From Dermatophagoides farinae (Eukaryota > Arthropoda > Arachnida > Sarcoptiformes > Pyroglyphidae), in assembly GCF_024713945.1 (NCBI RefSeq), contig NC_134680.1, positions 4,860,001 through 4,924,000 on the forward strand: 64,000 bases of DNA, in the 5' to 3' direction. Shown here in pieces: positions 1 to 12,772 of this stretch. The notes beneath the pieces were generated by a model. The model was not told where the DNA came from. It saw only the letters and a list, made by a program, of their open reading frames with translations, and did not search any database. The position numbers and the translations under genes are program-made. Positions within the stretch are counted from its first letter, which is position 1; the number at the start of each line of letters is the position of its first letter.

Positions 1-346
1 ATCGACCATTTCACAAAATTCAAATCGAATCATTATTATTTTAATAAGCGATATCAATCATCATCATCATCAAAATCACCGTCCGTATCCATTATTTTAT
101 CATCAACAAATATCGACAATACTGGACAAACGGATCGAGAAAAGGAAAAGGAAAACAATATTGATATTAATCGGACGGAAATCAAACATCATCATTTTTA
201 TTTCATTCAAATTTGCATATTCATCATATTCATTCATTAACAATCGACGGAAGTCACCATCATTATCATTATCATTAGCATCATCATTACTATTATTATT
301 ATTATTATTATTATCAATTTATGATAATAATAATAATAATTATAAA
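1..346 (+). other. 5' leader of the RGS gene
   Basis: This stretch precedes the first in-frame ATG of the RGS gene. The reading frame is open from about base 161, but it begins with TTG and encodes a low-complexity hydrophobic run from (ATT)n repeats, so I read it as 5' UTR or promoter. It holds CAT and ATT triplet tracts and no further gene. Confidence 0.55.
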
Positions 347-1627
347 ATGACCGGTGATAAGGTCGAAGTTCAAAATGAACCATCATCAATATTAAGTGAT
401 GGCCAACGTGATGATAGTAACGGTACTGCCCAGAGCCATTCACAACAAAGTAATATCCAATCTAATAATAATAATAATAACAATAACAATAATAATAATC
501 ACAATACGAATAATAATAATAATAACAACAATAATAATAATAATAATAATACCAATCATAATTGTAAGAATAATTGGTGGAATTGTTGTTGCTGTTGTTG
601 TTCATGGTAAGAATATTTAAAAAAAAAATTCTTTAGGATTTAAAAATTTCTAAGAAAATTTTCATTTTTTTTTCCTGGGAATTTTACCGGTAACGTTGTT
701 CGATTCGAATGTTTACGATATGTCTGTCTGTCTGTCTGTGTGTGTATGTGTAGCATATCGATTAAAAATCATTCAGAAAAGAATACGGAAAACAAGGTTC
801 AATTATCTTCCATCGAAAATTATTTCAATGATGACAATGAGCCTCTGTAAGTGATTTAATTTTCAAATTTTTTGTTTTGTTTTGTTTTGTTGTTTTTATT
901 AATCAGCGTTTTCTTTTTTTTTTCTTTCTCATGACAAAATCGAACGACAACAACAACAACAACAACAAAAAGGCCTACGATTGAAGAAATCAGAAGTTGG
1001 GCAGATTCATTTGATAAATTAATGAAATGCAAATGTAAATATTTGTTCAAACAATTTTTATTCAAATATTTTTCACTTATTTTCCAAGAAAAATGTGTTA
1101 AATTTTTTGATTAAATATTAATATTTTTTTTTATTCTCATTTGTTTATATATTACTTTCTTTCACTTTCATTCTCGTTCATTGTTTATGATGACCAATAG
1201 ATGGCCGTAAAGTATTTCGTGATTTTCTTAAATGTGAATACAGTGAAGAGAACATAATGTTCTGGTTGGCATGCGAAGATCTTAAACGTGAATCCGATCC
1301 GGAAATGATCGAGGAAAAGGCCCGTCTTATTTACGAGGATTTTATATCCATTCTATCACCACGTGAGGTATGTGTTTTCAAAGTTTTCAATCAAAAAAAT
1401 AAATGCATAAATTGTTTTTTTGTCATTTTTAGGTGAGCCTTGATTCACGTGTACGTGAAATAATCAATAAAAATATGATTGAACCAACACCGAATACATT
1501 CGATGAAGCTCAGTTACAAATCTATACGCTCATGCATCGAGATTCTTATCCACGTTTTATAAATTCACAAGCCTATCGACAACTCGCACAACTGCCTACA
1601 TCAAGTCGTAAAACAAGTGCTACGTAA
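347..1627 (+). CDS. RZ-subfamily regulator of G-protein signalling (RGS17/19/20-like)
   Basis: Predicted GTPase-activating protein for Gi/Gz alpha subunits. Five exons (347-606, 754-846, 973-1034, 1201-1367, 1433-1627) join in phase to 258 aa. A poly-Asn tract (about residues 40-75) is followed by a cysteine string at 80-87 (CCCCCCSC), the palmitoylated membrane-anchor hallmark of the RZ subfamily. The RGS domain spans about 138-246 and contains EYSEENIMFWLACEDLK, LIYEDFISILSPREVSLD and LQIYTLMHRDSYPRF, close to the vertebrate RGS17 pattern. ATG 347 is the first in-frame ATG; the longer open frame upstream starts with TTG. All introns have GT..AG ends. The first acceptor follows a TCTG/TG repeat. 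The poly-Asn insert before the cysteine string looks lineage-specific. Family assignment is firm; which vertebrate paralogue it equals is not. Confidence 0.93.
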
Positions 1628-3499
1628 TAACAACATTTGACCAAAAAAAAAAAAAAAAAACAAACGAAATCATCATCATCATCATCATCAATATGAACAT
1701 CAACAATTGATCAAGAATTTGAACAAAAAAAATTCAATTGAATCACATGATGAAATGAAAAAACAACTATTGATTTCTTCTCTCCTTTTTTTGGATTCCG
1801 CTTTTTTCTCTTCCCTCCACTTACACTCACACACACACACACACACACACCTGTATTATATAAGAAAAAAACCACACGTTATTGCTTGTTATATTTTCTA
1901 CAAAAAAAAAGAATTAACATTATATATTAACCCTTTTTCATTCTCTCTATCATTTCCTTTTGACTCAATTATATACGAACAATACTACCGACAACAACAA
2001 CAACAAATAATTATATCACACACACCACCTACAAAAAAACGATATAAGAATAAATTAAGATACAATATTTTCCTTGCAAATTGATGCTCTGTTACATTAC
2101 ACAAATCAATCAATATTTGTAATCGATTCTGATTTATATTCAAAACTTAGCTTTCATCATCAGATTATTATTTCGTAGATCGATCGTCTTTAAAATTTAG
2201 ATTTTATAAAAAAAATTAGCCAATAAATCCAATATATAGGGCGCAATACACATACTATATATAGTCAAAATGATCAACAAAAAAAAACAAAAAAAAAATA
2301 AAAAATTCTTCAATGACAACCAATGAATATTCTGATTATTCAATCGAATCACAAACACATTTGTACACACCGCTTCTTTTTTTTCTCTATAATATTCATT
2401 CAGACATATATATTACTGGTAGATACAAACAAACACACCCATCCACCCACCAAATAAACACACACATACACACACACACACATCAGAATATATAATCTGT
2501 GATTAACTTACTTCTTCTTATTCTTCGCTTTATCTTTATCTCTGATTATTATAAATGTTTTACAACAACAACAGCAACAACAAAATTGATAATTTTTTTT
2601 TTCTTCTTTGAGTGTGTGTGTGTGTGTGTATGACATCCATATATATTATATAAATAAAAATGGCATATTCTAATTCACTTCCTACACTGAAAAAAATCAT
2701 CATCATCATCATCATTAAATTTTATTCTTTATTCTTTACTGTTATCGTTATTGTTGTTATTAATTTTTGTAAAGAAAAAACAAAACTTGAAACGGAAATG
2801 AAATTTTACACACACACACACAGTTGCTTATTGTACATACACACTACTACACTACTACTACTACCACCAATTTAATTCATATCATCACAAAAAAAAAATC
2901 TATTACATTATCACCAATAATATTCGATTCGATATTTATTTTTCTGATTTCTGATTTTTTTTCCTTTTCAAACAACAAAACAACACTATAACAAAATGGA
3001 CAAATTTATGTTTCGATGTTTAAAAGTTGATGATGATGATTCATGAAAGATGTTCAGAGAGAGAGAGAGGAATTTTTTTCTGAAATTCTACGATTAAGCG
3101 AACATCAATAATCAATTTGTAATTTCCCCCCCACACACACCTCATTTATTATTGGGTTCTATTATTCTGTTGAAAAACACACACACACCTACACGTGGAG
3201 GGAATTTTTTTTTTGGATGAATCATTGAAAATGGACCAACAAATTTTTTTGTTATTTTATGTATTTCGGAACAGCGAACGAAGCAAGCAAAAACATAAAC
3301 ACAAACACAAACAAAACGAAGAATTTTGATTGTATTTTAGGCTCAATTAAATTAATTAATTGCAACGAAAAATTTCTGTTTTTTTTAATTATTAATAATA
3401 ATCATAAATGAATAAAAATGACGAATATTTAAATAAAACGAAAAAAAAATTCGAATTCTTTCACGGCTGCTATTTCCACCCACTGATTACTATGTACAG
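1628..3499. other. RGS 3' UTR and intergenic spacer
   Basis: No gene seen. It holds CAT triplets (1670-1690), several (CA)n tracts (1827-1852, 2460-2485, 2810-2822), a (TG)n tract near 2612, many A/T homopolymers and a GA repeat near 3057. ORFs here encode only repeat-derived Thr/His, Ile or Leu runs. An AATAAA at 2222 is the best candidate 3' end for the RGS transcript. Confidence 0.6.
2222..2227 (+). terminator. candidate poly(A) signal of the RGS gene
   Basis: AATAAA about 595 bases after the RGS stop codon. Other near-matches exist in this A-rich spacer, so the choice is tentative. Confidence 0.35.
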
Positions 3500-3507
3500 T
3501 ATAAATA
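3500..3507 (+). promoter_or_regulatory. TATA box, Hakai gene
   Basis: TATAAATA lies 130 bases upstream of the Hakai ATG at 3637. The spacing suits transcription starting near 3530 with a leader of about 100 nt. Confidence 0.5.
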
Positions 3508-3636
3508 GATGTTGTTTATTTTCAATGTTTTTTTTTCTTTGAAATGTATAAACAAAAATAGAAAAACTCACACGTTTTCACTCGTTTAATAATTTTTAAA
3601 TTGAATTTTTTTTAAACCACCAAAAAAAAAAAAAAA

Positions 3637-4149
3637 ATGGAAAATGAATCACGATTATCATCAAATACGAATAATGATGACGAAGTAATGGCAAATGATG
3701 ATGAATATTTTGGCAATCTTGGCACACTGATCAGTCCATCATTGCCATTTGGACAAACAAATCAGATGCAATTAAGAAATCCTGCCCATATTGTTGGTGA
3801 AAAAATAATCAATCCTCGTATACACATGTGTGATAATTGTCAATTGCCAATTCTTTTCTATGGCCGTATGGTAAGTAATTGATTCTTTTTGTTTTTTTTT
3901 CGAATGTAATCGAGAATTTTTTTCTAGATTCCATGTAAACATGTATTCTGTTATGATTGTGCCAATAAATCACCACAAAAATGTTTACGTTGTTCGAATA
4001 ATATATTGAAGATTGAAAAATGTAATATCGGTACAGTGTTTATTTGTAGTACGGATACATGTCGTCGTACCTATCTAAGTCAACGTGATCTTGAAGCACA
4101 TATTCAACATCGCCATGTACGAAGAATCGATGCTTTATTACGTTTTTAA
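3637..4149 (+). CDS. Hakai-type (CBLL1) RING E3 ubiquitin ligase, short form
   Basis: Two exons (3637-3870, 3928-4149) encode 151 aa. In Hakai the RING plus atypical C2H2 finger forms a dimeric phosphotyrosine-binding module; the family ubiquitinates E-cadherin and is also found in the m6A methyltransferase complex. Visible here: [20 protein letters not shown] and [16 protein letters not shown] (RING, about residues 65-105), then [19 protein letters not shown] (C2H2 finger). The match to the family core is very close, but the loop before the last RING Cys pair is shorter than in vertebrates. The protein stops 8 residues after QHRHVR, so the long Pro/Gln-rich C-terminal tail of animal Hakai (vertebrate forms near 490 aa) is absent. 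A 57-nt intron splits the RING. An acidic, Asn-rich leader precedes the RING. Confidence 0.88.
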
Positions 4150-4235
4150 TGAAATTTCATTAAATTCATTTTTTCCAGAATCATTCATTCATCATCATTT
4201 TTATTTGTACAATTTCTTGTTTTGGAATTTTGTAA

Positions 4236-4241
4236 AATAAA
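4236..4241 (+). terminator. poly(A) signal of the Hakai gene
   Basis: AATAAA 87 bases after the Hakai stop, in an AT-rich 3' end. Confidence 0.6.
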
Positions 4242-7200
4242 ATATAAAATTTATAATTGAAAAAAAATTTGCTGAATTTTTTTCCCCCTCACCGATACGT
4301 CCTTTTTGAATTCATATATCAATTTACGATTCTACGATTCTTGTCGCCTCCGCTATGTTAACATTGATCCCATACACCTGTTGTGTGTGTCATTGACAAT
4401 TGTCAATAAACAAAATTGCCATTTTTACACACATCGACACACACACACGAACACAGCATGATATCAACGATGATGATAATGACACTTGATTGTCATCTTT
4501 GAAAATAAAATAAATAATCTGATCATCATATGTACTCAATGTCAGACAAAAAAAAATAACAACGGAAAAAATCTCCAAGACAAACGACCCCATTTTTTTT
4601 TTTTTTTTTTGGACCACCACCTTAGAAGCCTTGTGTTATACACACACCGACATAAAAGACAGAAAAAAAAATTGGGTCCTTGATGTTGTTCCATGTCCAT
4701 AAAGGTCAAGGTTTATGCCCCTAAGAAAAATAGAGAGCTGTCTGTTTGTCTGTTGATTTTTGTCTTATGTGGCCAAACAGACATAACCGTGGGGTATTTT
4801 ACTATACATTTTTTTCTCTCTTTACTGAATCCATAAAACGAAACTATCAACGATGTGATTCTTCATCATAAACTGAAAACAAAGATATTATCATCATCGT
4901 CATTTGACATATGAAAAAAAAGAGCATTGCCACCACTTGTTGCTTAAACATTATTCTCTTCAACAAGTGTTCCTCATCCTCCTCACTCATTTACTCTTGT
5001 CAAAAAAAAAAACGAAGGTTGAATTTGGGTGTTCACATATATTATATATCTGTTGTTTATTTGAGATTCTCGTCGTTTCATTTCTTCAATATACGTGGCA
5101 CATCTCTCTTTTTTTGTTATCGTTACTAAAATTCACTATCAATGTGTGTGTATGTGTGTTTGTGGACTTACTCCTGCCTCCTCTTATGGCCATCATCATC
5201 ATTCATTCATTCATTCATGATCGCTTTTCTCTTCCACCGTAAAACTATGAAATAAAATGATAAAAAAAAACACACAGAACCTTTCTTTTTCATATATGAT
5301 AATGATGATGTGCGCATGTGTTGCACTTGTCAAAATGAATTTTATTCATTTATCTATAATACACACACACACAGGTGAGATTCAGAGAGATTGTTGAATT
5401 TAGTTTTGATTTTTCATTATTATTATTATTATATGATGATAGTAGTCGATTGATTGCATTTGATGATGTTTATCATTTTTTTTTCCATTTAGTTAGTAGT
5501 AGCAGTCAGTAGGTAGTATAGTGTTGTTGTTGTTGTTTTTTTTTTTTTTTTTTTGTTGACCATTTGTTGATTGTTACCGCCCATTTTGTTTTAGTTTTGT
5601 CTCTTAATATCATCATTTTTTTTTCACCATCTTCACTCACCCTCCTCATCCTCTTCATCATTATCTGTTGTTCTTTATAACATCAATATGAAAGCTAAGA
5701 ATAGAGCCTTAGCTTTTATATCAATAACGATGATATATAAAAAAAAAGTCATAGGTAACCGGTGCATAAAGAAATAAAGAAGAACTAACTATTGCAACAA
5801 AACAAAATTCTCTCTTTCATCACCCTCCCTCCCTCGATTTGTTTGTCCGTTCTGCTATCATTGCCAAAAAATAAAAATAAAAAAAATTCACTTTAGATGG
5901 TGTATAGAGTGTTTATTACGTTAAATTGTAGCGTTCATCATCATCATCATACACCTGAAGATAGATAGATAGATAGATAGATAGAAAGAAAGAAAAAAAA
6001 ACAAGCTTAGTTCAGCTTTTCAGAGAATATCTTTATATTCGATTCGTTTTTTTTTCGTTTTTGGAATAAAAATTGTTGTTTTTGTATTCTCTATATTCAA
6101 ATCTAACCTTATACATACACACAATATGTTAATAATGATGATTATATAATCGTTACGTCACGCCATATACACACACACATACGCACACACACACATAGCG
6201 AAAAACACAGGTCATCAACAAGTGTTTGATTCTCCCCCCTTCATCATCATCATCATCATTATCTAGCTTGCTTTTTTACCCTACCGACCACGACTACGAC
6301 TACGACAACATAAATAATCGACAACCATACAGGTTAGTGACCCTTATTTATAAGAATTATCATCATCATCATCATCATCATTTTTTCTATTTGATCCCTT
6401 TCCCCCTTGATGATGATGATATTGGCGTCAACTGTGAATCACATCATCATCAGATCCTCTGTGTACTGTGTGTTCATTAAGGCACAGCCTTGAATTTTTT
6501 TCGTTTTTTTTCTGTTTGTTGTTTCTGGTTAAAATGCACAACCTTGTAAAATATATGGAATTGAAAACAAACGCCTCCTCCCGAATTCCTCATTCCCATC
6601 ATCATCATCATCATCATCATCAGCATCATCATCCTCCTCAACAACAAGTGTTTTTTTTCAGTTGCTTGTCGTCGTTGTGTATTGAAGTGAATTGAATCAC
6701 AAGTGAATTTTTAGTTTTACTTAGATCTGCAAATAAACACACACACACACACACCATCATACACATACACATAAAACACATCATCATCATATGGCCCAAT
6801 GGCCATTAAACCAAATAAATTTCAAATAAAAACCTAATCATCAATAGGGGGTGTGTTTGCTGCGAAATAAAGATATGTGGGTGTTGTTGATGTTTGTAAT
6901 ATAACTGAATGATCAACAAGTGACCAACAACAAAAAAAAACAATGCATAGACCCTAGGTTCTTATTGTCCAATGTGTGTATGGTGTTTGTTTGTTTGTTT
7001 ATTCGTTCGTGTCCGAGTGCCTTGTTTTATATCATTTTTTTTCTTTGTTTTTTTCCGTTTTTTCTGTTTTGTTTTCGGGTTTTTTTTTCATTTCTAAAAT
7101 CATCATCATCACCATCATCATCACACGATCTCATTTATTCACCAAAGTGAAAACATTGTTTCATTGTTGAGCAATATTAAAAAAAAACAAAAATAACCAA

Positions 7201-7256
7201 AATAGAAAAATTTTAAATAAAATCAACAGACTCACACACACACACATAACTCAATA
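4242..7256. other. spacer upstream of grainyhead
   Basis: No gene seen. It is low-complexity DNA: (CA/TG)n near 4384, 4435, 5140, 5362, 6170 and 6738; CAT/ATG triplets near 5940, 6240, 6360 and 6598; (GATA)n at 5960-5984; and long T runs (5535-5555). ORFs here are His, Ser, Ile or Phe runs from repeats. The nonamer CAACAAGTG occurs at 4934-4942 (minus), 4961-4969, 6216-6224, 6642-6650 and 6914-6922. This is probably the grainyhead promoter and enhancer zone. Confidence 0.55.
4392..4407. repeat. 16-bp perfect palindrome
   Basis: ATTGACAATTGTCAAT is its own reverse complement. Its 12-bp core TGACAATTGTCA recurs at 59559-59570. It lies 150 bases beyond the Hakai poly(A) signal. Confidence 0.7.
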
Positions 7257-10200
7257 ATGCCCGATGCAGCCAAATCAATAGCAACAAGTACCGGTAAGTT
7301 TTTTTTTGTTTGGTCAAATTTTTCATTTTGGTTATTATTAATCGATTGAATATTGAATCAAATCAAATCAGTGAATGATCAATGATCAATGATCATGGTG
7401 ATTGGATGAAAACTATTTTTTTCCATCGAAAAAATTTCCAAAAAAAAAAAATTATTTTCCCATTGAATCACACACACACACACACACACGCACACACGAT
7501 CACCATCATTTTATTAATGATTTTTTTTCCTATTTTGTGGCTATTATTAATTTTAGAAAAACTTTCAAATAAAAATCAAAAAAAAAGGAGAAAAAAAATA
7601 AAACGATTTGATCGGTGCTTTAATACCATCATCATCATCATCATCGTTCTTTCATTCGAATTCGGTTATTTCGTTTCGTTTTAATATTTCAAACATAGCA
7701 ATTAGTTGGACCATATAAATAAATAAATATAAAGAGATGGCGATGAAGATTTGGCTATGTGTAAGTGTTCAGGTGTGTGTGTGTGTGTGTGTATTTGATC
7801 TTTCTTTTGACTGTTTTTTTTCCATTGATGCTGGTCATATCTTATCTTGTCAAGAAGAAGAAGAAGAAGAAGAAAAAAAAACGATGACCAAAATGATGAT
7901 GATTGGCTTTTATTTGGCGATAGTTTTTTTTGGAAAGATTTTTTTTTGTGTGTGTGTGTGTGTGTGTCTTTTTTTTCTAGTTATAAAATATTGTCGTTAT
8001 TTATTTCACCTGTTACATATGTTGTGATGGTAATGTAATGATGATGATGATGATGATGATTTTTAAGCTGATTATATAATCACAAAAAAAAGAAAATGGA
8101 TGGTGATTGAATCTGGTGACATTAAAATGGTTATATAAATTGTATTGAAACAAAAATAACGTTACTTTATGTTGCCTTATCCATCGTCATCATCATCATC
8201 ATGATCATCATCATCAGGTCATTGGTTAATAATCAGTTGTGTGTATGTGTGTGTAGGCGATTGCGAGATTCATCAATTCTGGCGGCATAAGTGTTAAAAC
8301 ATGTTGATGATAGTCAATTTTTGTGTGTGTGTGAGTGTGTGTGTGTTAATCCTTTTGATATTTCATTTTATTTCTATTGAATGGAATTTATATATAGACT
8401 ATATATATAGGTTCTTTCATCTATAATTTTATTGGTTCACTTCACTCTTATCCATGGTACATTATTAATCGCACTCTCTCTCTCCATGTGTATGTGTATG
8501 TGTGTGTGTGTCTGTGTTTGATGGAGATTAATATTCTTTTGCTGCTTGCAACTCTATGATGATTGGTTGGTTGGTTGGTTGGCTATATTTAACACCAAAA
8601 AAAACCAGGACATTATTTGTTTCAGGAACCACAGAACATTATAAAAAAAAATATTAATAATGTTGATTTTACAAAACATATGATGATGATGATGATGACC
8701 AGATGACATAGGCGATGCTGTCCGTTATATGATGGTGGTCATCCAATTGAAAGTTATATATATTGAAAGAGAACTTGAATTCATCCCACATTGATATGAT
8801 TGTTGTAAATCACAAACAAAACAAAACAACATGAATGAAAGAAAACAGGACCAAATATAATGGACCTGTTTTTTTTTTTTTTTTTTTTTTTTTTGGTTTC
8901 TTTACTTGTCTGTGTTTTTCGATTTTTTATTTCGTCTGTCAAATTTTTTTTTTCTTTTTTTTTGGATAATTTTCTACTGTAAAAAAATTTTCATTCATCA
9001 TAGACCATGGTAACCTGTATGTCAATGATAATAACCAGTATTTTGCATCGCTTTTTTCCATTCTTACCCTCCACTACAAACTATAATCTACTACTATCGA
9101 ATAAAATTGTCAGGTCAGGTCATCATTATTTCATATTAAGCAATGAAATTGAACAACAACAACAACAAAAAATTTTACTTGACTATTTTGAAACAAAATT
9201 TTTGCCCTAAAGATATTTTCATGTTCAGAAAAACCTGTTGTCCATGTTGTTGTTGTTGTTGTCGTTATTGTGTTTAGGTACCCTATTCTAGTTTGACCTG
9301 TCCATTGTATATAAACGTGTGTGTGTATGTATGTATGTGCAATAATATGGGCCATTTAAAAACCGTTTCAATAGACCAAACAAATAAACAACTGATCACT
9401 GGATTGACCAGTTAAACAATAAAATAACTAAACAGGTCCTGGTCAATTTGAAATTGAATTTTTTTTTTTTTTGAAAATCGAAAGCGTTACATTATTGTCA
9501 CATCGCCATAAACACACACACACACACAAACACGGATGATGACACACCTGAAGTGAAATGTTTTTTCGCATCGTTGATTTACCTAGAAAAAAAACTAGCG
9601 ACCATTGTTTCAATGATATGTTTTGGTTCGGTTCGTTTGAATTTTCGTTTTTTCCTGGCAAACTTTTTGATGAAAAAAAAACGTACGTTATTCACGGGTT
9701 GGGTTCGACATCCTCTCATTATCATCATATCACCATCATCATCACCACCACCCTCACCGACACCCTCTATATTCATCTGTTAATCATCCATTACAATGAA
9801 TTCAGTTTTTCAAAGTGAACAAAAAAAAATCTCATGGATAATCATCTCATGGATATTTTCATTTTTTTCCATTTCAATTCAATTCATCCATTATTCAATG
9901 AAATATTGAATTGAATGAAACAAAAATGAATGATGATGATGATAATAATAATAATCGTATGGCAGCAGTAAATAATTTTCTTTTCATCGTTTTTTTTCTC
10001 GTTGTATTTGGAATTTTTATATTAAAAAGTTACAAGGCGGTGTTTCGATTGTATGAATGAATGGATGGTTGGAAATGAAAATGAAAAGTACAGAAAAAAT
10101 ATTCTCATTCACATTATATATCAACTTTAACCTTACAGAGATAGAATAGGAACAAACAGATGATGATAATGAGCAAGCTTGATGAGGATCTTTTTTCCCC

Positions 10201-12735
10201 TTATCTGAGTGTGTGTGTGGGGGGGTTGTATGAATTTTAGAGAGGGTATATATGAACACATGAACATGAATTTCAAATTCAGTTTATTTATCCAAAACTT
10301 GAAACGCTCATCGTGATCAAATGATCAAAAAAAAAAAAAAAAAATGAGAGCCATTATATAAAATGAACAACAACAACAACAACAACAACAAAACTTATTC
10401 ATCAACAAATTTTTCTAAAAAAAAGCTTTAACAAGACGACGAATGAAAAATCTTTAAATACAACACAACGTCAGTGTTTGTGTGTGTGCGTGTCTAGGGG
10501 GTACATCGACAATGGCTTCATACCGAATACCTATCTTGACTTGTGTGAATAGCAAACATTATTCACCTTTCATGGATGGACACAGACAACGAACCATCAT
10601 CATCATCACTATTCACATAATAATGGTAGAGGGGAAAAAAGATACTCAAGACAACGATGATGGTGATGATGATGATGATCGGACGGTCGACGGAACGACT
10701 ACGACAAAATCAATTTATTTTTCTTAAGAAAAATAAAACGAATGAAGCCCAGGGCAAGGTGTGGTAGTGGTGGTGTAGCCCCCTCTTCTTCAACATCTCT
10801 AATAAACATTCTCCATCATCATCATCATCATTTATTAGTATTTTTCAACAAGCAACAAGTGTTCATCTCACCCCCACCTGTTGTGAACAAAGATAAAAAA
10901 AAATAGATAGATAGAACGGAATGAACTTTTTTTAGATGAATATAGTTGGTATATAGAGAAAAAAAGGAGAGAGAGGTAAGGCAGGAAGATGATGGTGTTT
11001 ATTATCATGAGGTCGTCATCCTTCAACGGGCGACCATCACCACCATCATGGTTATGTAAGAAAATGGATAAAAAAAATTTCCATCATCATCATGGATGGA
11101 TGGTAACCAACAATCCGAGATCGAGGAGGGTAATTGTGACCACCCTGTTCATCATCATTCATTTACTCTCGCCTTTAGTTTTGGTTGTGGTTATTTTTTT
11201 TCTCTCAGTGAAGCGAATGACCAAAAAAAAAAAAAAAAAAAAAAATGCAGCAGCACCCGCGATTCATATCGATGATTCAAACAACTGGAAAATGGTGATT
11301 CACGAAATAAAATTTTATTTCATGGTTGATTTTTTATGATGATGATGATCAAATTTTTTTTATTGATTGATTGATTGTTTCGATTCGATTTGATTTGATT
11401 TGATTAAAAAATTTTTTTCTGGTCAAAATGAGAAAAAAAATATATGATTATTATTTCCATGGCCATACCATTGTTGGTAATTAATGTCGATTCAAAAATA
11501 GATAAATTATCATCAATGTATAAAAATAGCAAACTAAAAAAAAAAAATTCACATATGATGTAATCAGTATATGATGATGATGATGTTAAATATAAGTGAA
11601 AACTAACTGCCATTCGATTGATGATGATAATGTCAATGAGCAATAGGAGGAGTAGTGTTGAAAGGGAAAAAAAGGTCATTTTATTTATGTATAGATGACC
11701 AATTGATTGATGATGATGAAGTTACATGCATCACGCCCAAATAAAACAATGGATCAAATATGATAATGAGTGCGATGATGATGTCATTGTTTTGGAGAAT
11801 TTATTATATTCGTTTAGATTTAGTGATTCAATGAGATTGTCCAGCAAAAATTATTTTTTTTTTTTTTGTTTATTTTTCCAAAATCTTCGTATGATGATGA
11901 TGTATTTGTTTGTTTGTTTTTTTAATGAATCGAAATCGAAATAAATCGTGATAATCAATCGATCGATTGGCCATTTGGTTCCCTGGTTTCCTCCTGGAAT
12001 CAGGTCAACAATTTCGCTTTTCAATCTAATCTTAATCTAATCTAATCTAATCAAAAAGAAAAAAATTTGTTTTATTTTTTTTCGCTTTGAAAATAAAACA
12101 TTCAATGATGATGTTTAATCATATTTAATATATATATATAGGACCTATAATAAATAAATTTGGGCGGAGTGCCCATTGTACATAAAATAAACATGCACAA
12201 CGTTGATATTTTTTTTTTTTTTTGGTTTGAATATTTCTGTTTTTTTTTCTGGTCACAACGACAACAACAACAACAACAACAAACAAACAACAAAAACATC
12301 GATATCGGCAGCCAGTAAAGATATTGAGCATGTGCATGTTTCATGTTTACAACCAATCGTAATCATCATCATCATCATCATTATCAACCAGAAAGCCAGC
12401 AGCAATCAGTTGACAGGCTGAAAATATATACACAAATATGAAAGAAAGAAAAAAAAATTGGGAGCCAAAAGATGCCGTGCCTTGTTTTTAATTTTTTTGT
12501 TTTAATGTTATTATATGAGCATGCGTCTTTCGAATCGAATCAAACACACAGGTAAACATCACATTTCATTGCTGTTGTTGGATGATGTTGAATACAGGTA
12601 TTGGCCATGCCACACAATCCAATTCGATTTTTTTTTTATTTCATTTGAAATTTTTTTTTCATTTTTTTTTCATTGGATGCTAAAATAAAATAACACAAGC
12701 AATAGAATGAAAGCAGGCAAGTGCACCAGGTATTT

Positions 12736-12772
<37 letters not shown>

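Noticed and set aside
161-346. Longer N-terminus for the RGS protein
   Set aside because: The open frame starts with TTG, not ATG, and encodes Ser/Leu runs from ATT and TCA repeats.
6226-6695. Poly-His and poly-Ser ORFs
   Set aside because: These are simple translations of CAT repeats in spacer DNA.
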